A stretch of 64,000 bases of DNA from Neorhizobium galegae. GTDB taxonomy: Bacteria > Pseudomonadota > Alphaproteobacteria > Rhizobiales > Rhizobiaceae. Below the pieces are notes generated by a model, which was not told where the DNA came from, did no database searches, and saw only the letters and a list, made by a program, of their open reading frames with translations. The position numbers were made by a program, and so were the translations under genes. The DNA lies in assembly GCF_017877135.1 (NCBI RefSeq), contig NZ_JAGIPH010000001.1, positions 1,116,001 to 1,180,000 on the forward strand. Direction: 5' to 3'. Of this stretch, positions 46,952-56,836 are shown in pieces; the stretch's first letter is position 1; every line of letters begins with the position of its first letter.

Positions 46952-49785
46952 GCTTGTGTCCATGATTTTGTCGCCGCAGCGCTGGAGACGGCGGCCGGAT
47001 CAGGCGCGATAATGCCCGACGGCATGCCGCGGCGCAGTTCGTCCTCCTGTTCGGAGATGACCGTTTTCAGCCGCGTGACGATGGTGCCCTGGCGGTTCTC
47101 GTTGGTCACCTTCTGGCCGACGAGATCCGTCACGTAGAAGGTGTCGATGACCTTTTCACCGAACGTGGTGATGCGCGCCGAGTGGATGTCGAGCGAAAGA
47201 TCGGCAAGCACCACCGTCATGTCGGCCAGCAGGCCGGTGCGGTCGAGCCCCTCCACCTCGATGACGGTGAACTTGTTCGACAGTGTGTTGGAGAGCGTCA
47301 CCGAGGGGTGAACGGTAAAGGTCTTGTTACGCTTCTTGGCCCGCGCCCGGGTGGCGATCACCTCCGGCAGGCGCTTCTTGCCCGACAGCACGTCCTCGAT
47401 CATGCGCCCGATCGTGCCAGCGCGGCGCATCTCGTCCTCGTCGTTCTGGAATTCGCGGCTGATGAGGATGGTGTCGAGCGCGCGCCCGTCGGTCGTCGTG
47501 TAGATCTGCGCATCGGCAATGTTGGCGCCGGCGGCCGCACAGGCGCCTGCAATGATCGACAAGAGGCGCGGATGGTCGGGCGCCAGAACGGTGATCTCAG
47601 TAATGGCGCGAAAACTGTCGGTGCGCACCATCGTGGCCAGCGCATGGCCCGCCTTGTCGGTTTCGCGGATGAAGCCGACATGGCGCAGCTGGTCTTCGAG
47701 AGGGACGGATAGGAGATAAGGCTGGTAATGCAGCCGCGAATAGGTCTTGCGGTCCTTCTGGCTCCAGTTGGAGAGCGCCTTGGCCAGCGCCTCCTCGGCA
47801 GCACTCGCCCGCTCCTTGCGCGAGACTTCCGAAAAACCGCCCGACAGCAGCAATTCCGTCTCATAGTAGAGCGTGCGCAAGAGCTGACCTTTCCAGCCGT
47901 TCCAAACGCCGGGGCCAACGGCGCGGATATCGCAGATCGTCAGGATCAGCAGCATTTTCAGCCGGTCGAGGGACTGCACCTTGTCGGCGAAATCGGTGAT
48001 CGTCTTGCGGTCATGCAGGTCGCGGGTCTGCGCCACCATCGACATCAGCAAATGCTGGTCGATGAGCCAGGCGACGAGTTCCGTCTGCTTCGGCTTCAGC
48101 CCGAAGCGCGGGCACAGCTTGCGCGCCACGCGGGCGCCGGCCACCGAATGATCCTCCTGACGGCCCTTGGCGATATCGTGCAGCAGCACCGCCACATAGA
48201 GCGCCTGGCGCTCCTCGATGCCGGGCATCAGCTTGTTGGCCAGCGGATGCTCGTCGGCAAAGCGGCCCTTGTCGATGTTGGAGAGGCCTTCCACGGCGCG
48301 GATCAGATGCTCGTCCACCGTATAGTGGTGGTACATGCTGAACTGCATCATGGCGACGATCTTGCCGAATTCGGGAATGAACCGGCCAAGCACGCCCGCC
48401 TCGTTCATGCGACGCAACGTCAGCGCCGGCTCCAGCCGCGAGGTGAGAATGGAGAGGAACAGCCGGTTCGCCTCGGAGTTTTCCCGCAGCTCGTCATCGA
48501 TCAGGTGCAGGCCGCGGGTGATCGCCTTCAGGGCATCCGGGTGATATTCCAGCCCGTGCAGGTCGGCCACATGAAACAGCCGGATGATGCTGACCGGATC
48601 GCGCTTGAAGACGTCCGGATCGGCAAGCGCAATGCGGCCCTGGTCCTCGACGAATTCGGCGCTGCCGGGGATTTTTCGCGTGCGCTTGCGAAAGCGCGAA
48701 ATGACGCCCGTCAGGCCCGGCGCCGGCTTTGCCTGCTCTTCTTCCAGGGCCGCACAGAGAATGCGGGTGAGATCGCCGACATCCTTGGTCACGAGGAAAT
48801 AGTGCTTCATGAAGCGCTCGACCGCCGAAAGGTTCGGCCGGTTATGATAGCCGAGGCTTTCGGCAATCTCGCGCTGGATATCGAAGGACAGACGCTCTTC
48901 CGCCTTGCCCGTCAGGAAATGCATCTGACAGCGCACCGCCCAGAGAAAATCCTCCGCCTTCTGGAACAGCCGCCATTCCTGGCGCGACAGCACGCCGAGC
49001 TTCACCAGTTCGGCGGGATCGCGCACCCGGTAATGGTATTTGGTGATCCAGAACAGCGTCTGGATATCGCGCAGGCCGCCCTTGCCTTCCTTGACGTTCG
49101 GCTCCACCAGATAACGGGTATCGCCAGCCTTCTGGTGGCGCTGGTCGCGCTCGGCAAGCTTGGCCACGATGAAATCCGGGCCGCTGTGATTGACGATTTC
49201 GGCCGCAAAACGCGCCTGAAGCTCGTCCGCCAGAGCTTCCTTTCCGCACAGAAGCCGCATTTCCAGAATGGTCGTGCGGATCGTCATGTCCTGACGCGAC
49301 AGCGCAATGCATTCTTCCACCGTGCGGGTGGCATGGCCCACCTTGAAGCCGAGATCCCAGAGCACGTAGAGCAGGAATTCCACCGCCTTGCGCACTTCCT
49401 CGGAATTCTTCACCGGCAACAGGAACAGAAGGTCGATGTCGGATCCGGGCGCAAGCGTTCCGCGCCCATAGCCGCCGACGGCCGTGACGGCCATACGCGC
49501 GCCCGATTTCGGATAGACGTGACGCGAAATCAGCCCGTGGACAATGCAGATCAGCTGGTCCTGAACCCAGGAGATGCGCTCGGCGCAATTCAGTCCGCTG
49601 CCATCCTCGGACAGCTTCTGGCGGGCTTTTTCGCGGGCCTCGACACTGGCGCGGCGCAGGATCGGCAGGATGGCCGACCGGATCTCCAGCATGCTGTCGT
49701 TTCCGGCGCGCGCGACCGCCTCGCATTCGTCTCTGAGGCGGTTCACATCCAGAAGTTCTGAAAATTCAATCTCGTGTCTTGCCAT
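46948..49785 (-). CDS. glnD: Bifunctional uridylyltransferase/uridylyl-removing enzyme GlnD
   Basis: 945 residues, the usual length. The nucleotidyltransferase motif [19 protein letters not shown] is at about 98-116, the HD hydrolase motif [14 protein letters not shown] at about 535, and two ACT domains are at about 715-800 and 830-910. GlnD senses glutamine and adds or removes UMP on the PII proteins GlnB/GlnK to set nitrogen status. It starts at ATG 49785; upstream readings to 49899 are Arg/Lys-rich and unconserved. Confidence 0.97.
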   Translation of the reverse strand: MARHEIEFSELLDVNRLRDECEAVARAGNDSMLEIRSAILPILRRASVEAREKARQKLSEDGSGLNCAERISWVQDQLICIVHGLISRHVYPKSGARMAVTAVGGYGRGTLAPGSDIDLLFLLPVKNSEEVRKAVEFLLYVLWDLGFKVGHATRTVEECIALSRQDMTIRTTILEMRLLCGKEALADELQARFAAEIVNHSGPDFIVAKLAERDQRHQKAGDTRYLVEPNVKEGKGGLRDIQTLFWITKYHYRVRDPAELVKLGVLSRQEWRLFQKAEDFLWAVRCQMHFLTGKAEERLSFDIQREIAESLGYHNRPNLSAVERFMKHYFLVTKDVGDLTRILCAALEEEQAKPAPGLTGVISRFRKRTRKIPGSAEFVEDQGRIALADPDVFKRDPVSIIRLFHVADLHGLEYHPDALKAITRGLHLIDDELRENSEANRLFLSILTSRLEPALTLRRMNEAGVLGRFIPEFGKIVAMMQFSMYHHYTVDEHLIRAVEGLSNIDKGRFADEHPLANKLMPGIEERQALYVAVLLHDIAKGRQEDHSVAGARVARKLCPRFGLKPKQTELVAWLIDQHLLMSMVAQTRDLHDRKTITDFADKVQSLDRLKMLLILTICDIRAVGPGVWNGWKGQLLRTLYYETELLLSGGFSEVSRKERASAAEEALAKALSNWSQKDRKTYSRLHYQPYLLSVPLEDQLRHVGFIRETDKAGHALATMVRTDSFRAITEITVLAPDHPRLLSIIAGACAAAGANIADAQIYTTTDGRALDTILISREFQNDEDEMRRAGTIGRMIEDVLSGKKRLPEVIATRARAKKRNKTFTVHPSVTLSNTLSNKFTVIEVEGLDRTGLLADMTVVLADLSLDIHSARITTFGEKVIDTFYVTDLVGQKVTNENRQGTIVTRLKTVISEQEDELRRGMPSGIIAPDPAAVSSAAATKSWTQA

Positions 49786-49972
49786 CTTGCCCTGCCGGTG
49801 CCGCTCCCGCCATGCGCTATAGCGTTTCCGGACCGCTTTCACAATGAAATCGCAAGCCGGCGCCAGCGCCACGGCACAATGAACGGCAGATCTTGCCAAG
49901 CGGTTTCGATGCCGTCGCGATGCTGTAAGGGCGGCGCCAAAAGCGCCGGCCCGGAGGGTGACAGTCGCCCGA

Positions 49973-52696
49973 TTATTTTGCCTCGAGCTGCTTCTTCAAC
50001 GCATAAAGCGCATCCAGCGCCTCGCGCGGGGTCATGTCATCGGGGTTGATGGCCTTCAGTGCTTCTTCGACCTTGGAGGGTCCGCGCTTCTCCTGCTCCT
50101 TGCGCACCGCCACCTGGAAGAGCGGCAGATCGTCGATCAACTGGCTTGCCGGGTTCTTGCGGTCGGCATCCTCAAGCTTGTTCAGCACATCGCGGGCGCG
50201 CGACACGACCGCCTCCGGCAGGCCGGCAAGCTTTGCCACCTGGATACCGTAGGAGCGGTCGGCAGCCCCGGGTCCCACCTCATGCAGGAAGATGACGTCG
50301 CCATCCCATTCCTTCACCCGCATTGTGGCATTCGACAGCCGTCCGAGCTTTTCAGACAGCGCCGTCAGTTCATGGAAATGCGTGGCAAACAGGCCCCGGC
50401 AGCGGTTGGCCTCGTGCAGATGCTCAACGGCGGCCCAGGCAATCGACAGACCGTCGAAGGTGGCGGTTCCCCGGCCGATTTCGTCGAGGATGACCAGCGA
50501 GCGGTCGGTCGCCTGATTGAGGATGGCGGCGGTTTCCACCATTTCCACCATGAAGGTGGAGCGGCCACGCGCCAGATCGTCAGACGCGCCGACGCGGGAA
50601 AACAGCCGGTCGACCACGCCGATCTGGGCCGACGCTGCTGGCACGAAAGAGCCCATCTGGGCAAGGATCGCAATCAGCGCATTCTGGCGCAGAAAGGTCG
50701 ATTTACCGCCCATGTTCGGGCCGGTGAGCAGCCACAACGCCCCGAACCCGCCATCGCTGTTGGGCGAGAGGTCGCAATCATTGGCGATGAAGGCGCTCGC
50801 CGACTGGCGCCTGAGCGCCTGCTCCACCACCGGATGGCGGCCGCCCTCGATGTTGAACTGGCGCGAACCATCCACCTGCGGACGGCAATAGTTCCATTCG
50901 TCAGCCAGCAGCGAAAGCCCGGCGGCGACATCGATGACGGCAAGCGCGCGGGCGCCGGCCTTGATTGCCTCGGCACTGGCCAGCACCGCCTTCGTCATCG
51001 TCTCGAAGGCGGCAAGCTCGATGGTCAGCGCCTGGTTTGCGGCGTTTGCGATGCGGCTTTCCAGATCGGCAAGCTCGGTCGTGGTAAAGCGCATGGCATT
51101 CGCCATGCTCTGGCGGTGAATGAAGCGGGCCTTTGCCTCCGGTGTATCGATCATCGGCCCGGCATTGCCGGCGGTCACTTCGATGAAATAGCCCAGCACG
51201 TTGTTGTGCTTGATCTTCAGTGACTTGATGCCGGTTTCCTCGGCATATTGCAGCTGAAGGCCGGCAATCACTCGACGCGACTGGTCGCGCAGCGCCCGTA
51301 CCTCGTCCAGTTCGCCATCGGCGCCATCACGCACGAAGCCGCCGTCACGTTTAAGGAGCGGCAGATCCTCGGCAAGCGTGGCACCCAGTTGCTGCTCCAG
51401 CGCAAAGGGCAGCGCCTGCAGGTCGGTGAGGGCCGCCGACAGTTCCTCTGGCAAGAGCGCGCCGGAAAACCGCTCGACCACCTGTCGGGCCGCGGACAGT
51501 CCCTGGCGGATGCCGCCGAGATCGCGCGGGCCGCCCCGGTCGAGCGCAAGACGGGACAGCGCACGCGGCATGTCCGGCACATGCTTCAGCGCCGCCCGCA
51601 GATCCGAGCACAGCGACGGCTCGTCGATGAGGAAGGCGACACTATCCAACCGGCCGTTGATGACGACGGGATCGGTCAGCGGCGACATCAGCCGCTCGGC
51701 CAGCAGCCGTGCGCCGCTGCCGGTCACGGTACGATCGATCGCCTTCAACAGCGATCCGTCTCGGTCGCCCGACAGCGTGCGCGTCAGTTCAAGGTTTGCC
51801 CGGGTGGCGGGATCGATGAAGAGGGTCGAGGCGCCGCTTTCGCGCTCGGGCGCGCTGAGCGGCGGCCGTTCGGCAATCTGCGTCTTTTCCACATAGGCGA
51901 CGGCAGCGGCGGCAGCGGCGAGTTCACTGCGCGAAAACGTGCCGAACCCGTCCAGCGTGCCGACACCGAAATAGCGCGTGATGCGCCCTTCCGCCGTCGC
52001 GCTGTCAAACAGCACGCCCGGCTGCGGCACCGCAACGCGTCCCAGGATATCGAATGTCGCCTTGAGGTCCGGATCGTGAAAGACGGTGTCGGGCACGATC
52101 AGTTCGCGCGGCTCGATGCGCAGGATATCGGCAAGCAGGCGCAGCGGCGTGGTTTCGGCAACCCGGAAAATGCCGGTCGAGATGTCGATCCAGGCAAGCG
52201 CCATCTGCGTCTCGGTGCCACCGCGAATGCGGGCGAGCGCCATCAGGTAATTGGATTCCGACGGCGAAAGCAGCTTCTCTTCGGTGAGCGTGCCCGGTGT
52301 TACCAGTCGCACCACATCGCGCTTCACGACCGACTTGGAGCCGCGCTTGCGCGCTTCAGCCGGATCTTCCACCTGCTCGCAGACGGCGACGCGATAGCCG
52401 AGCCCGATCAGCTTCTGCAGGTAATCGTCGGCCGCATGGATTGGCACGCCGCACATCTGGATATCCTGCCCCATGTGCTGGCCGCGGCGGGTGAGCGTGA
52501 TGCCGAGCGCCCGCGAGGCTTCCACGGCATCCTCGAAGAAAAGCTCGTAGAAATCGCCCATGCGATAGAACAGCAGCGAGTCGGGGTTATTCGCCTTGAT
52601 CTCGATGAACTGTTCCATCATCGGCGTGGCCGAAGCGCGGCTTTCGGCCGTGATCAGTTCGGCTGTATTCCAGACATCTGAAGTAAGGCGTTCCAA
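49973..52696 (-). CDS. mutS: DNA mismatch repair protein MutS
   Basis: 907 residues from a TTG start. Mismatch-recognition domain I holds the phenylalanine motif [15 protein letters not shown] (F-x-E within YELF). The ATPase has Walker [12 protein letters not shown] (about 656), Walker [13 protein letters not shown] and the C-terminal dimer helix. The reading frame is open to an ATG at 52798, but that leaves 20 bases to divergent tme and adds a Gly/Ala tail. TTG at 52696 (GGGAAACC upstream) gives the typical length, and ATG 52621/52618 (MMEQF) would delete part of the usual leader. The start is therefore uncertain by up to 35 codons. Confidence 0.95.
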   Translation of the reverse strand: MERLTSDVWNTAELITAESRASATPMMEQFIEIKANNPDSLLFYRMGDFYELFFEDAVEASRALGITLTRRGQHMGQDIQMCGVPIHAADDYLQKLIGLGYRVAVCEQVEDPAEARKRGSKSVVKRDVVRLVTPGTLTEEKLLSPSESNYLMALARIRGGTETQMALAWIDISTGIFRVAETTPLRLLADILRIEPRELIVPDTVFHDPDLKATFDILGRVAVPQPGVLFDSATAEGRITRYFGVGTLDGFGTFSRSELAAAAAAVAYVEKTQIAERPPLSAPERESGASTLFIDPATRANLELTRTLSGDRDGSLLKAIDRTVTGSGARLLAERLMSPLTDPVVINGRLDSVAFLIDEPSLCSDLRAALKHVPDMPRALSRLALDRGGPRDLGGIRQGLSAARQVVERFSGALLPEELSAALTDLQALPFALEQQLGATLAEDLPLLKRDGGFVRDGADGELDEVRALRDQSRRVIAGLQLQYAEETGIKSLKIKHNNVLGYFIEVTAGNAGPMIDTPEAKARFIHRQSMANAMRFTTTELADLESRIANAANQALTIELAAFETMTKAVLASAEAIKAGARALAVIDVAAGLSLLADEWNYCRPQVDGSRQFNIEGGRHPVVEQALRRQSASAFIANDCDLSPNSDGGFGALWLLTGPNMGGKSTFLRQNALIAILAQMGSFVPAASAQIGVVDRLFSRVGASDDLARGRSTFMVEMVETAAILNQATDRSLVILDEIGRGTATFDGLSIAWAAVEHLHEANRCRGLFATHFHELTALSEKLGRLSNATMRVKEWDGDVIFLHEVGPGAADRSYGIQVAKLAGLPEAVVSRARDVLNKLEDADRKNPASQLIDDLPLFQVAVRKEQEKRGPSKVEEALKAINPDDMTPREALDALYALKKQLEAK

Positions 52697-52818
52697 AGGT
52701 TTCCCGGCCGTTTTCTGTTGCGTGGCGTGACCTGCGACACTATCGGTTATGCCCCCGACAATACAACAGAGCGCGCCTGAAACTTGGGCGATGCCCACAA
52801 CATGCTGGAGGAGGAGAC

Positions 52819-55119
52819 ATGTCTGCCAAGGAAACCCGCCCGACCTCGGGCGAGCCCCGCAAGCGCGCTTCGGTGACGGAACAGGAGGCGCTCGATTTCC
52901 ACAGTAGCGGCCGTCCCGGCAAGCTGGAGATCACGCCGACCAAGCCGATGGCGACCCAGCGCGACCTGTCGCTCGCCTATTCGCCGGGCGTCGCCGTGCC
53001 GGTCAAGGCGATCGCTGCCGATCCGGCCACCGCCTATGACTACACCACGCGCGGCAACATGGTGGCGGTCATCTCCAATGGCACCGCCATTCTCGGGCTT
53101 GGCAATCTGGGGGCGCTTGCCTCAAAGCCCGTCATGGAAGGCAAGTCCGTTCTCTTCAAGCGTTTTGCCGATGTCGATTCCATCGACCTTGAGGTCGACA
53201 CGGAAAATGTCGACGAGTTCGTCAACTGCGTGCGCTATCTCGGTCCTTCCTTCGGCGGCATCAACCTGGAAGACATCAAGGCGCCGGAATGCTTCATCAT
53301 CGAAAGCCGCTTGCGCGAACTGATGGACATCCCGGTCTTTCACGATGACCAGCACGGCACCGCCATCATTGCCGCTGCCGGCCTCATCAACGCGCTGGAA
53401 CTGACCGGACGTGACCTCAAGACGACGAAGCTCGTCTGCAACGGCGCCGGCGCTGCCGCCATCGCCTGCATCGAGCTGATCAAGGCCATGGGCTTTGCGC
53501 CCGAAAACATCATCCTCTGCGACACCAAGGGCGTCATCTACCAGGGCCGCACCGAAGGCATGAACCAGTGGAAGAGCGCGCATGCGGTGAAAACCGACCG
53601 GCGCACGCTGGAAGAGGCCATGAACGGCGCAGACGTCGTGCTCGGCCTGTCGCAGAAGGGCGCCTTCAGCGAAGACATGATCCGCTCGATGGCGGACAAG
53701 CCGATCATCTTTGCCATGGCCAACCCCGATCCGGAAATCACGCCGGAGGAAGTGGCGCGCATCCGTGACGACGCGATCATGGCAACCGGGCGTTCGGACT
53801 ATCCGAACCAGGTGAACAACGTCCTCTGCTTCCCCTATATGTTCCGTGGCGCGCTCGACGTCAGGGCAAGCCAGATCAACGACGCGATGAAGATTGCCGC
53901 CGCCAATGCGCTGGCAGACCTCGCCCGCCAGGACGTGCCGGATGATGTGGCCGCGGCCTATCAGGGCGTGCGCCCGCGCTTCGGGCCGCAATACATCATT
54001 CCGGTGCCGTTCGATCCGCGCCTGATCTCCGCCATTCCGGTGGCCGTCGCCAAGGCCGCCATCGACAGCGGCGTGGCCCGCAAGGTGATCGCAGACCTCG
54101 ACGGCTACGGCCGGGAACTTTCGGCCCGGCGCGATCCGATTGCGGCAACCACGCAGGGCATCTACCAGCAGGTGCGCCGCAGCCCCAAGCGCGTGGTGTT
54201 TGCGGAGGCCGAAGAAGAGCAGGTCATGCGCGCCGCCGTCTCCTTCATCGCGCAAGGGCTCGGCACCGCCATCCTGCTTGGACGTGACGACGTGATCCGC
54301 TCCACGGCCGAACGCGCCGGCATCGAACTGGACCGCCCCGGCATCGAGATCGTCAATGCCCGCCTTTCGACCCGCGTCGAGGCCTATATCGACTATCTCT
54401 ATGCACGGCTTCAGCGCGAGGGGTACCTGCTGCGTGACGTGCAGCGCCTCATCCATAACGACCGCAACCACTTTGCCGCCTGCATGGTGGCGCTGGGGGA
54501 TGCGGATGCGATGGTAACCGGCACGACCCGCAATTACGCCACGGCGCTGTCTGACGTGCGCCGCTGCATCGATGCCAAACCCGGCCACAAGGTCATCGGC
54601 GTTTCGCTCGTCGTCTCGCGCGGCCGCACCGTCTTCGTGACGGATACAGCGGTGCATGACATGCCGACGGCCGAGGATCTCGCCGATATCGCCGTGGAAG
54701 CCGCGCGCATGGCGCGGCGCATGGGATACGAGCCGCGCGTTGCGCTGCTTGCCTATTCCACCTTCGGCCAGCCGCGCGGCGAACGGTCGGAGCGGGTGCG
54801 CGAGGCAGTGAAAATCCTCGACCAGCGCCGTCTCGATTTCGAATATGACGGCGAAATGGGGGCCGATATTGCGCTCAATGCCACCCGCATGGAGCAGTAT
54901 CCGTTCACGCGTCTCTCCGGCACCGCCAATGTGCTCGTCATGCCCGCCATCCATTCGGCTGCCATTTCCACCCGCATGCTGGAGGAGCTCGGCGGCTCGA
55001 CACTGATCGGCCCACTGCTCGTCGGTCTCGACAAGTCGGTGCAGATCACCTCGATGGGCGCCAAGGACAGCGATATCGTGAACATGGCAGCGATCGCCGC
55101 CTATAACGCCGGGTCCTGA
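52819..55119 (+). CDS. tme: NADP-dependent malic enzyme with phosphotransacetylase-like domain
   Basis: 766 residues. The N-terminal malic-enzyme part (about 1-430) has the nucleotide fold [18 protein letters not shown] and [17 protein letters not shown]. The C-terminal half (about 445-766) resembles phosphotransacetylase, which in MaeB-type enzymes is regulatory and lacks transacetylase activity. It decarboxylates malate to pyruvate. I call it Tme rather than Dme because Sinorhizobium tme lies next to mutS and olsB as here. Strong GGAGGAGGAG ribosome-binding site. Confidence 0.93.
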   Translation: MSAKETRPTSGEPRKRASVTEQEALDFHSSGRPGKLEITPTKPMATQRDLSLAYSPGVAVPVKAIAADPATAYDYTTRGNMVAVISNGTAILGLGNLGALASKPVMEGKSVLFKRFADVDSIDLEVDTENVDEFVNCVRYLGPSFGGINLEDIKAPECFIIESRLRELMDIPVFHDDQHGTAIIAAAGLINALELTGRDLKTTKLVCNGAGAAAIACIELIKAMGFAPENIILCDTKGVIYQGRTEGMNQWKSAHAVKTDRRTLEEAMNGADVVLGLSQKGAFSEDMIRSMADKPIIFAMANPDPEITPEEVARIRDDAIMATGRSDYPNQVNNVLCFPYMFRGALDVRASQINDAMKIAAANALADLARQDVPDDVAAAYQGVRPRFGPQYIIPVPFDPRLISAIPVAVAKAAIDSGVARKVIADLDGYGRELSARRDPIAATTQGIYQQVRRSPKRVVFAEAEEEQVMRAAVSFIAQGLGTAILLGRDDVIRSTAERAGIELDRPGIEIVNARLSTRVEAYIDYLYARLQREGYLLRDVQRLIHNDRNHFAACMVALGDADAMVTGTTRNYATALSDVRRCIDAKPGHKVIGVSLVVSRGRTVFVTDTAVHDMPTAEDLADIAVEAARMARRMGYEPRVALLAYSTFGQPRGERSERVREAVKILDQRRLDFEYDGEMGADIALNATRMEQYPFTRLSGTANVLVMPAIHSAAISTRMLEELGGSTLIGPLLVGLDKSVQITSMGAKDSDIVNMAAIAAYNAGS

Positions 55120-55136
55120 TCTTTCTTGCCGGACAT

Positions 55137-55178
55137 CCCCCGTGTGGGCTACACTCGGCCCCACGGCCCATACGGGGG
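55137..55178 (+). repeat. 13-bp inverted repeat covering the vapB ribosome-binding site
   Basis: Arms CCCCCGTGTGGGC (55137-55149) and GCCCATACGGGGG (55166-55178) pair over all 13 positions in RNA, with one G-U pair, around a 16-base loop. The 3' arm includes the GGGGGA ribosome-binding site that starts 12 bases before vapB. It also lies 18 bases after the tme stop but has no T-run, so it is not a typical terminator. It may be the VapBC operator, a translational lock, or both. Confidence 0.65.
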
Positions 55179-55185
55179 AACACCC

Positions 55186-55425
55186 ATGAAGACGGTCAGC
55201 CTGCAGGAAGCCCGCTCACAGCTGTCCAGCCTCGTCGACGAGGCGGCAAACGGCGAAGCCTTCATCATTGAAAAGGATGGCAAGCCTGTGGTCAAGGTGG
55301 TGCCAGTGGAAGATGCTCCGAAGAAGAAGCGCCGCGCGGGCTTCCTCAAAGGCCAGGCATCATTGCCTGACGATTTTGACAGCATCTATGCCAAAGAAAT
55401 CGAAGACATGTTCTATGGCAAATGA
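55186..55425 (+). CDS. Antitoxin, Phd/YefM (VapB) family
   Basis: 79 residues. The Phd/YefM start KTVSLQEARSQLSSLVDEAANGEAFIIEKDGKPVVKVVP forms the DNA-binding dimer fold, and the acidic C-terminal third would bind the toxin. The stop overlaps the toxin start by four bases (ATGA). The ATG at 55186 has GGGGGA upstream, buried in a 13-bp hairpin. An earlier in-frame start (55126) has no support. Confidence 0.88.
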   Translation: MKTVSLQEARSQLSSLVDEAANGEAFIIEKDGKPVVKVVPVEDAPKKKRRAGFLKGQASLPDDFDSIYAKEIEDMFYGK

Positions 55426-55809
55426 GAGTTCTCGCTGACACACACATTCTGGCATGGTTTGCCGAGGATGCAGCGGAATTGACCGCGGAGACGCGCAGCA
55501 TTCTCGAAGATGACCGAAACATGCTGTTCTTCAGCTCAGCCAGCATCTGGGAGTTGACGATCAAGAAGGCACTCAAGAAGGTCGACTTCCGGCTTGAACC
55601 GCCTGTTCTCCATCGAGCGCTCTTGGACAACGGCTTTATGGAGCTTCCTGTATCAGCGCTCCACGCGCTCGCCCTCAGTTCGTTGCCCCCCCATCCACAA
55701 GGACCCGTTCGACCGGATCCTGATTGCCCAGAGCGCTCATGAAGGCATGACGCTTCTGACTGCGGATCGAACGATCGCGCAGTATGGCGGGGCAATCCGG
55801 CTGGTTTGA
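55422..55809 (+). pseudogene. VapC-type PIN toxin, frameshifted at a run of seven C
   Basis: The first frame gives RVLADTHILAWFAED and SASIWELTIKKAL (Asp and Glu of the PIN site) and breaks after LALSSLPPH. The +1 frame continues at once with IHKDPFDRILIAQSAHEGMT and TADRTIAQYG, which carry the remaining acidic residues. Removing one C from the CCCCCCC at 55686-55692 restores an open frame to 55809 of normal VapC length (about 128 residues). As read, the toxin is truncated at 106 residues with a foreign tail and lacks half of its active site. The antitoxin is intact. A sequencing error in the homopolymer would look the same. Confidence 0.85.
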
Positions 55810-55854
55810 AGCGTAGACTGGCGACGTGCCACCCGGGTCTCTGCCAGCCAGGGA

Positions 55855-56727
55855 TCAGCTGGCAAACCGGCCGGCATCGGCACCGTAATAGTTGATATAG
55901 CGTCCGGAAATGGCTTCGATCGGCAGGATGACCAGCACGTCGGTGGTGTTGAACGCCTGGTCGACGACGGCGCCGTGGCCAACCATGGCGCCCAGCCGCA
56001 GATAGCCCTTCACCAGCGGCGGCATCGACATCAACGCCCGCTTCGGGTTGATCGCTTCGGCCGGCATCAGGTCCATTTCACAAAACAGATCGGACTTGGC
56101 AGAGGCTGCCCAGTCGCCCTTGGCACAGACGGTGTGATGCAGGAAGGACAGCGCCAGCGCATGTTCCTCCGGCCGCACGCCCGGAAACGAAGCGCAACCG
56201 AACATGGCATGGATATTGTGTTTGAGCGCATAGGCCCAGTTGCCCTGCCACAGCAGTTCCACCGTGCGCTTGGTGCGATAATGCGGCAGCACGCAGGAGC
56301 GGCCAAGCTCCATGAAGCGCTTGTCCGGATGGCGTGCCAGAAGCGGATCGATATCAAACTCGCATGCCGAATAGAAACCGCCATGGTTGATCGCCACATC
56401 CTGGCGCAAGAGCCGGTAGGTTCCGACGATCTGGTCTTCCGGATCGCCGTCCAGCGCTGTGTCGACCACCAGAAGATGGTCGCAGATATCGTCGAAACTG
56501 TCGACATCGCGGGCGCGGCGCATGGCCTCGGGCGGCAGTTGCGCCTGCATTTCCTCGACGAACACCCGGTAGCGCAGCGCCTGGGCCGCATCCACCTCAC
56601 GGGGGTTGCGGGCAAGCCGCGTTTCCAGGCTGCCGATCCGGCCGAGCACATCCGTGCGCGCCGGCGCACGCGACGGGCTCTGCTCGGCGCCAAACGCGAT
56701 GTCGCGATCAAGCAATTCGATAGTCAT
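55855..56727 (-). CDS. olsB: L-ornithine N-alpha-acyltransferase (3-hydroxyacyl transfer)
   Basis: 290 residues, a GNAT-like fold of the hemolysin-type (PF13444) family. Key blocks are ALRYRVFVEEM, DICDHLLVVD, GTYRLLRQDVA and MELGRSCVLPHYRTK. OlsB makes lyso-ornithine lipid from 3-hydroxyacyl-ACP and ornithine; OlsA then completes it. In Sinorhizobium olsB lies beside tme and is induced by phosphate limitation. I prefer the ATG at 56727; an in-frame ATG at 56760 would add eleven residues. Confidence 0.92.
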   Translation of the reverse strand: MTIELLDRDIAFGAEQSPSRAPARTDVLGRIGSLETRLARNPREVDAAQALRYRVFVEEMQAQLPPEAMRRARDVDSFDDICDHLLVVDTALDGDPEDQIVGTYRLLRQDVAINHGGFYSACEFDIDPLLARHPDKRFMELGRSCVLPHYRTKRTVELLWQGNWAYALKHNIHAMFGCASFPGVRPEEHALALSFLHHTVCAKGDWAASAKSDLFCEMDLMPAEAINPKRALMSMPPLVKGYLRLGAMVGHGAVVDQAFNTTDVLVILPIEAISGRYINYYGADAGRFAS

Positions 56728-56773
56728 GACGCTTCGTCCGTCTCTGATGAATGTCTTCATAGAACATCAAAGT

Positions 56774-56791
56774 GCAACAGCAACGTGACAA
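56774..56791 (-). promoter_or_regulatory. Weak Pho-box-like site before olsB
   Basis: On the minus strand TTGTCAC, a 4-base spacer and CTGTTGC. This keeps the two-repeat CTGTCAT-N4-CTGTCAT layout with 9 of 14 matches, 47 bases before the olsB start. It is too degenerate to accept without a matrix score. Confidence 0.25.
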
Positions 56792-56836
56792 ACCGAATTC
56801 CGGCAAAAGAAAGGCTGAAACAGATTTATCACCGCA

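Noticed and set aside
53122..55164. Minus-strand frame of 680 codons opposite tme; similar frames at 5728-7590, 45236-47137 and 47728-49761
   Set aside because: Antisense shadows of tme, yidC, murJ and glnD. Each real gene on the other strand has complete motifs and expected length.
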